From VFBF01 sp033764865 (lineage in GTDB: Bacteria > Pseudomonadota > Alphaproteobacteria > Caulobacterales > Aquidulcibacteraceae): a stretch of 64,000 nt of DNA. A program made the position numbers and the translations under genes. The notes under the pieces were generated by a model. The model made no database searches. It was not told the DNA's origin and saw nothing but the letters and a program-made list of their open reading frames with translations. Shown here piece by piece: positions 58,410 through 64,000 of this stretch. Positions within the stretch are counted from its first letter, which is position 1; every line of letters starts with the position of its first letter. The stretch lies in the NCBI GenBank assembly GCA_033764865.1, contig JANRIM010000083.1:38667-102666 (forward strand), read 5' to 3'.

Positions 58410-59372
58410 CTACAGTTGAGTGGTGAACCATCGCGCAGCGCTGTCGGCCGCGAGCGTCACGAGGCGGTCTTCGTCATAGAAGGCGACGTGATTGACGCTG
58501 TTGGTCCAGACAACCTCCGTCGGCGCCATGATGCTCGCCGCAAAGCGACGGGCGCTGTCGGGAACCAGCGCGTTGTCGGAGTGGACGACCATGGTGGCTG
58601 CGCGGATGCTCGGTCCCGACCTGATCGCGTCGAAGGTCAGGAACGTCTCGAAGAACATGGTCGCTGAGCGGTTTTCCCAATTGGGCTTTGCGCCACGCGC
58701 CGTCCCGTACCAGTCGTACGCTTCTCGGCCCGGCATCGCCACGTCGAGGCTCGTTGGGTCGACATTGGTGATGAACGCAACCTCGCCCGTGCGCTCATAA
58801 AGCTCGCGCGCCGCGCGGCCCATGGCGAGGCGCACCTCGTAGTTCCCGCCCAGCCAGGTGCGGAAGGTATGCGGATCGTGGAAGAAACCGGCGACCGTGA
58901 CGAGCGCGCCGATGCTCGGGTCTTCCGACGCCGCTTTCGCCGCATAGCCGCCTCCGGAGCAAATTCCCAGCAAACCGACGCGGCCATGGTCGATCTCGGG
59001 GGTGGAGCGCAGGAAGGTCACCGCCGCGCGGATGTCCTCGACCTTGGAGCCTGGATCTTCGAACTGGCGAATGAGGCCGCCGCTCTCACCGAAGCCGCGA
59101 TGGTCGATGGCTAGGGCCACGAAGCCACGCTTGGCCAGTTCGCGTGCATAGGTCGCCGGCACTTGCTCCTTGACGTTGGTCTGCGGACCCACGACCACAG
59201 CGCCTGGACGCGGCGCGCGGGCGGACGCGCCCTCAGGCAGATAGAGATCGCCAACCACGCGGGTTTTTTCGACCATGAAGCTTACGCGGCGCACGATCAC
59301 GTCAGCCTGGGCGGCGGCGGTCAGCGCGATGGTGGAGACGGCGGCGAGGGCGAGGATTTTGAGGGCTTTCAT
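58410..59372 (-). CDS. Exported alpha/beta hydrolase with a Cys nucleophile motif (dienelactone-hydrolase-like)
   Basis: 320 residues with a signal peptide (MKALKILALAAVSTIALTAA, cleavage after QAD). The nucleophile elbow reads LLGICSGGGYAAKA near residue 137, i.e. G-x-C-x-G with Cys instead of Ser, as in dienelactone hydrolases. His is in SVNHVAFYDED near the C-terminus and the acid in VHSDNALVPDSA. The front half has DHRGFGESGGL. Likely substrates are activated esters or lactones. It is 92 bases downstream of the Tat-like SDR gene. Confidence 0.88.
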   Translation of the reverse strand: MKALKILALAAVSTIALTAAAQADVIVRRVSFMVEKTRVVGDLYLPEGASARAPRPGAVVVGPQTNVKEQVPATYARELAKRGFVALAIDHRGFGESGGLIRQFEDPGSKVEDIRAAVTFLRSTPEIDHGRVGLLGICSGGGYAAKAASEDPSIGALVTVAGFFHDPHTFRTWLGGNYEVRLAMGRAARELYERTGEVAFITNVDPTSLDVAMPGREAYDWYGTARGAKPNWENRSATMFFETFLTFDAIRSGPSIRAATMVVHSDNALVPDSARRFAASIMAPTEVVWTNSVNHVAFYDEDRLVTLAADSAARWFTTQL

Positions 59373-59464
59373 CGCTGGGTCCTTTCGGTGTTGGTGCGCT
59401 CAAGGTGGCGCAAGACGCCAAGTCGGGATTGGATAGTTTTGCTGGATCGGACGATGGCCTCAGG

Positions 59465-60418
59465 TCACGCCGTGTAGGTCGCGTTGAACCCGAGCGCGAC
59501 GTCGAGCGAGACGCCGCTCACGCCGCGCGCCGCATCGCCTGCGAGAAAAAGCGCCGCGTCGGCGATCTCGGTCGGGCTTTGCGCGGCGCGGCCGCCATAC
59601 GGCAAAAACGGCGCGACCATGCGGTCCTGCTCTTCGGCGGTGGCGACGCCCATCGAGCGGCGCTGGCCTTCGGAGCGATACATCGGCGTATCGACAGGCC
59701 CCGGCGCGACGGCGTTGACGGCGATGTTGTACTTGCCAAGCTCCATCGCGGCTTGCTTGACCATGCCGATCACCGCCCATTTCGAGCTGGTGTAAGCGCC
59801 ATTGCCGGCGACGCCATAGCGGCCGCCGATCGACGAAGTGGCGATGATGCGCCCGCCGCCGCGCCGCCGCAGATGCGGGATCGCTGCGTGCATCGTGTTC
59901 CAGACTCCATGCACATTGGTGTCGATGACATCGCGCCATTGCGCCGGCGCGCCGTCTTCGAAGGCGTGCCAGGCGACGTAGCCCGCATTGGCGAGGACGA
60001 CGTCGACGCCGCCAAAATGCTGCGCCGCGTGATCGACCGCCCGGACCATGGCCGCGTGATCCCGCACGTCGGCGACCAGCTTGAGCGGCTGGCCGCCGCG
60101 CGCGGCTACCGCGGCCACCGCCGCATCGAGTTCGGCCATGGTCGCGACCCGGTAGCCCTCCGTCGTCCGGTAGGCGTCCGGATTGGCGATATCGAGCAGC
60201 GCGACGCGGGCGCCGGCGCTGGCGAACGTTTCCGCCATGGCGCGGCCGATACCGCGGGCGGCGCCGGTCACGAGGACGATCTTTCCGTTCATGGGTTGGG
60301 TCATGGGTTGGGTCTCCTGAGCTTGGGTGGATTGCGCAGCGCCCAGGGCGGCCGCGCCGAGGCTCGCGGCGAGCCCTGCGCGGATGAAGTCACGGCGAGA
60401 ATTGTCGGGATCGGTCAT
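59465..60418 (-). CDS. SDR family oxidoreductase with a classical Tat signal
   Basis: 317 residues. The N-terminus MTDPDNSRRDFIRAGLAASL has a full SRRxFI twin-arginine motif, then a hydrophobic stretch to about AQA at residue 34. The enzyme domain starts MNGKIVLVTGAARGIGRAM near residue 43, contains NAGYVAWH, catalytic Ser (TSSIGGRYG) and YTSSK, and ends with typical SDR cofactor sequence. A folded, NAD(P)-loaded SDR exported by Tat is unusual. It is upstream of the hydrolase gene on the same strand. Confidence 0.9.
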   Translation of the reverse strand: MTDPDNSRRDFIRAGLAASLGAAALGAAQSTQAQETQPMTQPMNGKIVLVTGAARGIGRAMAETFASAGARVALLDIANPDAYRTTEGYRVATMAELDAAVAAVAARGGQPLKLVADVRDHAAMVRAVDHAAQHFGGVDVVLANAGYVAWHAFEDGAPAQWRDVIDTNVHGVWNTMHAAIPHLRRRGGGRIIATSSIGGRYGVAGNGAYTSSKWAVIGMVKQAAMELGKYNIAVNAVAPGPVDTPMYRSEGQRRSMGVATAEEQDRMVAPFLPYGGRAAQSPTEIADAALFLAGDAARGVSGVSLDVALGFNATYTA

Positions 60419-60512
60419 CGGGGGCTCCCTTGGGCTTTCGGAGCCGCTTCAGCGCGGCGTCCTTGGGCCCAAAGGTGGCGGAGCGCCGGCCTTCCCGATT
60501 GGAAATCCTTGC

Positions 60513-61433
60513 TCAATCGGCGGCGACGGCCCCTGGCGTCCGCCCGAAGGCCTTCTTGAAGGCGTTGGTCATGTGGGCCTGATCATAAAAGCCTGCGGCC
60601 AGGGCGACCTCGGCGACGGGCGTCTTTGCCTTCAGCAGCCGGACCGCGCGCTCGATCCGCAGGCGATGGACCCAACGGTGCGGCGCTTCGCCAGTCGTCG
60701 CCTTGAACAGGCGCGCGAAATGAAATGACGAGAGCCCTGCGGCGGCGGCGAGGTCATCGAGCGAGACACCTTCACCGAGGCTCGCTCGGGCCAACTCAAC
60801 GGCGGCGCTCAGTTGCGCGGCCGCCAACTTGCCGCGCGGCGCCAACGCCTTGGCGCCGCCGTCTCCATACCGCCCCAGCAGATAGAGCGTAAAGCTCAAG
60901 GACAACGTCTCAGCCCAGAGCGGCTCCGTGGGAGTTGCGAGTTCAGCGGCGATGCTGCGCGCATACGCGTAGGCCTGCGGCTCGTGAACGTGGCGGGTTT
61001 CCCGGAACGTCCGCGAGGGGGGCGGCGCGCGCTCCTCGAGGAGACGCGCCACCAGCGCAGGCTCGATAGCGACCGCCGCGAGCGTCAACTCATCCCGCCA
61101 GAACGGCGCATTGCAGTCGCCCGCGGACTGGAGACTGAATCCGGCGGTCGGCAGCACGGTCTCGATGATGCGGCCGCCTCGACGAACGCCAAACCGCGTC
61201 GGCCCTCCAAGATTGACCATCAGCCGATGATCCATCAACCCGTGCTCGGGCAGTTCCAGCGGCGCGATGCGCTGGACTTCGAGAACAAGGCCGGTGCGCC
61301 ATCCGGACGCGGCGGTCGACAGCACGACCGACCCTGTGGGCGCGGAGGGAAACTCCGCACCCGAGTGGGCATGCTTCAGGGAAATGGCGCTTTCCACAGT
61401 CACCGGCGCACCCCACGTCACGCGACATCGCAA
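60513..61433 (-). CDS. AraC family transcriptional regulator
   Basis: 306 residues from a TTG at 61433; no ATG is near and GTG codons at 61421 and 61403 are alternative starts. The C-terminal HTH pair is clear: GVSLDDLAAAAGLSSFHFARLFKATTGEAPHRW and VAEVALAAGFYDQAHMTNAFKKAFGRTPGA read in two parts. The N-terminal ligand domain has LMVNLGGPTRFGVRRGGRI and is similar to AraC_binding cupins. The next gene on the same strand is the Tat-like SDR (94 bases), its likely target. Confidence 0.9.
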   Translation of the reverse strand: MRCRVTWGAPVTVESAISLKHAHSGAEFPSAPTGSVVLSTAASGWRTGLVLEVQRIAPLELPEHGLMDHRLMVNLGGPTRFGVRRGGRIIETVLPTAGFSLQSAGDCNAPFWRDELTLAAVAIEPALVARLLEERAPPPSRTFRETRHVHEPQAYAYARSIAAELATPTEPLWAETLSLSFTLYLLGRYGDGGAKALAPRGKLAAAQLSAAVELARASLGEGVSLDDLAAAAGLSSFHFARLFKATTGEAPHRWVHRLRIERAVRLLKAKTPVAEVALAAGFYDQAHMTNAFKKAFGRTPGAVAAD

Positions 61434-61954
61434 CGGCGCCGCCTGGCGAGTTGGATCTCCAAACCCCGGCGGACGACGCCGACGCCCTTACTCCCCCTCG
61501 ATCATTCACGTCCCGCTCTAGTCCTTGCAAGAGAGTGGATGGTTCGACCTCGGACGGCGACAGGCCGCCCGGCAGGACATTGAAATGCACGCCGTTGATT
61601 CTATAGCGCCAATCGTCAGGCCAGGTTCTTCGCCTGTTCAGGGACTATCGGGCCCCGACGGACGCGGGGCGATCAAGACACGAGGAACCGCCAACGGCGA
61701 TCTGACTGGTCGAGGACCGTCATGCCATGGGACCTCGCCCGTCGCCGTCCGCCTTGTAAGCGCCGCCGGGAAGAAGCCGTTCCGGCCGGTCCGCACGGTC
61801 CGCCGATGCTCCGTCACCATAGACTGTCACCAGCGCATCCACACGCCGCCAAGCGCTGCAGGATGCCATGACGACCACCGCCGCACACCGCAGTCCGCAG
61901 GCTCAACGGAGCCGCGCGCAATGAAGACGTCGGAGCGACCAAGGTCGCCCGGAC
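61434..61954. other. Intergenic region of 521 bases
   Basis: No supported gene. The frames that remain open (for instance 61525-61962 on the plus strand) give Pro/Arg/Ser-rich translations without recognisable domains. The region lies between the AraC gene and the 3' end of the SMP-30-like gene, and it seems of slightly different composition from its neighbours, perhaps a decayed gene or the scar of an insertion. Confidence 0.5.
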
Positions 61955-62941
61955 TCAATTGAAGCCTTGCAAATGAAGTCGAACGACCGACATGGCGGTC
62001 GGGTCGGGACTTGAGGGGTCAAACATGGCCGGATCGACAATCCCGGACTCGGTCACGTGCGCTACCGCGTTTGCGACATCGATATTGACTGGCCCGCGCA
62101 ACCCGGTCGCCACGACGCGAGCGTCCCCCGTTCGCACGTCGAGCAACACGACCTCGCCTGATCCGCCGACCGTCAGAGCCACGGTGTCTTGATCGACAAC
62201 GGCCATTCCGTCAGGCCGGATCAGCCTGCGCTTAACACCGATCCATTCGACACGGGATGCAGGCCCAGGCGCATTGATCCGAACCACCTCGCCCTTCCCG
62301 AACAGACTGACAACGAGATCACCTCCTGGCAAGCGGGCGATCCCGGCCGGACCGATGCCATTGCCCGGAGCCAGCAAGGGATCTTCTGCGACGACGGTCC
62401 AACTCCTCAGATCCGCGCCGAGCCGCCAGATGCGGCCAAGACGGCTATCGGAGATGTAAACACCGCCCGCGCCGTCCAAGACCATGTCGTTGCCGAAGCC
62501 GCCCTCCGGCACGACCGCACTGGCGATCAATGCACCCGTCCGGAGCGTCAGGGCAAAGACGCGATGAGGTCGCGGAGATCGTCCGGCCTCCACGCCGAGA
62601 ACGGCGCCTGCGTCGGGCGAGGCTCCCCACAAAACGCCCCATTCTTCGTCGAGGCGAAGGCTTGTTACCGCGTAGACATCGGCCGAGCCTGGGTAGAAGA
62701 CCGTCCATTCTCCCGAGACGTCTCGTCGCCAGATACGCCCCGAGGTCACGCCGCCCACGTAGAGCGAACCGTCCGAACTCGTAGCGACGCCGTTCGGGAA
62801 AGCAAGGCCAGCCGGAAGCGAAACCCGCTCCAATCGGGTGGCCACGCTCGCGGCCGCATGGGGTGCGGCCATCACATCGGAACTGCTGCCGACCGCCAGC
62901 GTCGTGGCAGCCAACAAAGCGGCGATATCTCGAACCGTCAC
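61955..62941 (-). CDS. Exported SMP-30/NHL-like beta-propeller
   Basis: 328 residues from a GTG at 62941, with a signal peptide (VTVRDIAALLAATTLAVGSS, cleavage near VMAAP). Blades carry GLAFPNGVATSSDGSLYVGG, GFGNDMVLDGAGGVYISDS, GNGIGPAGIARLPGGDLVVS and RPDGMAVVDQDTVALTV in series. The Asn/Asp pattern resembles gluconolactonase/SMP-30-type proteins; the lactonase function is inferred. The start overlaps the stop of the upstream MDR gene (GTGA), so they are coupled. Confidence 0.82.
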   Translation of the reverse strand: MTVRDIAALLAATTLAVGSSSDVMAAPHAAASVATRLERVSLPAGLAFPNGVATSSDGSLYVGGVTSGRIWRRDVSGEWTVFYPGSADVYAVTSLRLDEEWGVLWGASPDAGAVLGVEAGRSPRPHRVFALTLRTGALIASAVVPEGGFGNDMVLDGAGGVYISDSRLGRIWRLGADLRSWTVVAEDPLLAPGNGIGPAGIARLPGGDLVVSLFGKGEVVRINAPGPASRVEWIGVKRRLIRPDGMAVVDQDTVALTVGGSGEVVLLDVRTGDARVVATGLRGPVNIDVANAVAHVTESGIVDPAMFDPSSPDPTAMSVVRLHLQGFN

Positions 62942-63990
62942 AGCTCAATCACCACCTTGCCAAACGGTCGCTCCTTGAAGGCCCGGTCAAAGGCTGCCCG
63001 CACATCGGCTAGAGAGAAGCGGCTGTCGATGACCGGCCGAACGGCATGCGCACCCAACACAAGCTGAAGAGCTTCATAGGCGTCGCGCGACCCGGTTAGG
63101 ACCCCACGGGCCCGGACATTCTTCATCAGGAACGGCACCGTCAGGTCCGGCACAGGCTGTCCGTCGAGCGCGAGCAGGCCAACGAGCGCGACATAGCCGC
63201 CCTGCCGTAGTGCGTCGAGCGTTCCACCCGCCGACTTGAACCCGCCATTCTCAATGGCGAGGTCAACACCGCGTCCATCGTTGGCAGCCACCACCTGTGC
63301 CGCCCAGTCTTCGGCGCGATAGTCGATCACCGCATGCGCGCCCATTGCCTTCAGCTTCGGCCCACGCGCGGCGACATCACCGCTGGTCACGATGACTCTT
63401 GCGCCCCACAGGCGCCCAAGCTGCAGAGCGAACAGAGAGACATTGCCAGAGCCGGTCGTCAGGACGGTTTGGCCAGGCTGAAGGCCGCCTTCGCTCAACG
63501 CGGTCCACGCCGTCAGCGCCGCGATGGGAAGGCAGGCCGCTTCGGCGAACGTCAGGTGCTCGGCGAAGTGCGCCAGAGCCCGTTCCGGCAAGACCACCGT
63601 CTCGGCGAGGACGCCGTCAAGAGGTCCACCATTCTGCGCCGCATGGCGTTCGGGGGTGAGCGGCCCTGAGATCCAGTCCCTCGTCATCAGCGTGGTCACG
63701 CGGTCGCCAAGCTTCAGCCGCTCAACACCCTCGCCAACTTCGATCACTTCACCGGCACCATCGGAAACGGGAATGAAGGGCAGAGCGCTCTCCGCGACAC
63801 CGTAACCACCAGTGATCACCACATGATCGCGATAGTTCAGCGAGGCCGCGCGCATGCGGACGCGCACTTCGCCGGGGCCAACCGCACCGATGGGGCGTTC
63901 GGTGCTGCGCAAGTGATCATAGCCAAAGCCTGTGAGTTCAACGGCTTTGACCGGCGTCGGAGAGATGCTGGAGGCAGGCATGTTCATCAT
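62938..63990 (-). CDS. MDR family NAD(P)-dependent alcohol dehydrogenase (zinc-type family without zinc ligands)
   Basis: 350 residues. Starts MMNMPASSISPTPVKAVELTGFGYDHL, then LNYRDHVVITGGYGVAESALPFIPVSDGAGEV with no GHE zinc motif, NADP site TVLTTGSGNVSLFALQLGRLWGARVI near residue 185 and DYRAEDWAAQVVAANDGRGVDLAIE. It ends with FKERPFGKVVIEL, typical for the NADPH-quinone-like branch. AAAGGA stands 5 bases before the tandem ATG at 63990, so the gene is complete in the window. It is coupled to the propeller gene. Confidence 0.9.
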   Translation of the reverse strand: MMNMPASSISPTPVKAVELTGFGYDHLRSTERPIGAVGPGEVRVRMRAASLNYRDHVVITGGYGVAESALPFIPVSDGAGEVIEVGEGVERLKLGDRVTTLMTRDWISGPLTPERHAAQNGGPLDGVLAETVVLPERALAHFAEHLTFAEAACLPIAALTAWTALSEGGLQPGQTVLTTGSGNVSLFALQLGRLWGARVIVTSGDVAARGPKLKAMGAHAVIDYRAEDWAAQVVAANDGRGVDLAIENGGFKSAGGTLDALRQGGYVALVGLLALDGQPVPDLTVPFLMKNVRARGVLTGSRDAYEALQLVLGAHAVRPVIDSRFSLADVRAAFDRAFKERPFGKVVIEL

Positions 63991-64000
63991 CGAATCCTTT

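Noticed and set aside
61525..61962. 145-codon open frame in the 521-base gap
   Set aside because: Basic, Ser/Pro/Arg-rich translation without any recognised motif or ribosome binding site.
1..64000. tRNA, rRNA, transposase, integrase or phage genes
   Set aside because: I looked for T-loop-like sequences, rRNA-like conserved stretches and characteristic recombinase motifs and saw none; a dedicated tRNA scan would be needed to exclude a single tRNA.

Overview
The window is one contiguous stretch of high-GC chromosomal DNA from an alphaproteobacterium, most probably near the Caulobacterales/Hyphomonadaceae. The evidence is gene order and family content: DUF1476 (ATP synthase zeta inhibitor) divergent from purC-purS-purQ, a panB / TPR anchor protein / bamB / der run, a large TonB-dependent receptor ending in Phe, and many short-chain dehydrogenases paired with TetR or AraC regulators. 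The taxonomic placement is inference; the class is fairly secure. I see no rRNA, tRNA, CRISPR array, transposase or phage gene.

Positions 1-34.7 kb are mostly housekeeping. They hold the 3' end of purF, an SDR, a minus-strand run (Pr6Pr-type membrane protein, der, bamB, TPR protein, panB), an ECF-sigma operon with small membrane proteins, an ArsC/Spx-like protein, an MFS transporter, a repeat-rich peptidoglycan-binding protein, purB, a prolyl oligopeptidase, DUF1476, purC-purS-purQ, a Lys/Ala/Pro-rich histone-like protein, infA with a Gly/Arg tail and a cold-shock gene with a long leader. Next comes a cluster of cysC, a TPR-Asp/Asn beta-hydroxylase, a TPR-sulfotransferase and a TonB-dependent receptor. 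Then follow an oligopeptide-binding lipoprotein, a metallo-beta-lactamase, an ATP-grasp-like protein and OppB/OppC permeases without ATPases.

Positions 34.8-64 kb form an accessory, regulator-dense redox region. Nine regulator genes (four TetR, two LysR, three AraC-type) lie among SDRs, aldo/keto reductases, zinc and quinone-type alcohol dehydrogenases, CMD/AhpD proteins, NTF2-like proteins, alpha/beta hydrolases, MBL proteins and beta-propellers. Several regulators sit next to visible inverted or direct repeats that are probable operators. Two genes, a LysR regulator and a chloroperoxidase-type hydrolase, are each interrupted by one in-frame TAG and are otherwise open.

The most interesting candidates are: the PAPS-kinase / sulfotransferase / beta-hydroxylase / TonB-receptor cluster, which could be a protein- or peptide-sulfation system; the two amber-interrupted genes; the internally duplicated VxPxR-repeat cell-wall protein; three clear TetR operator systems; and several twin-arginine-type leaders, including two on SDR enzymes.
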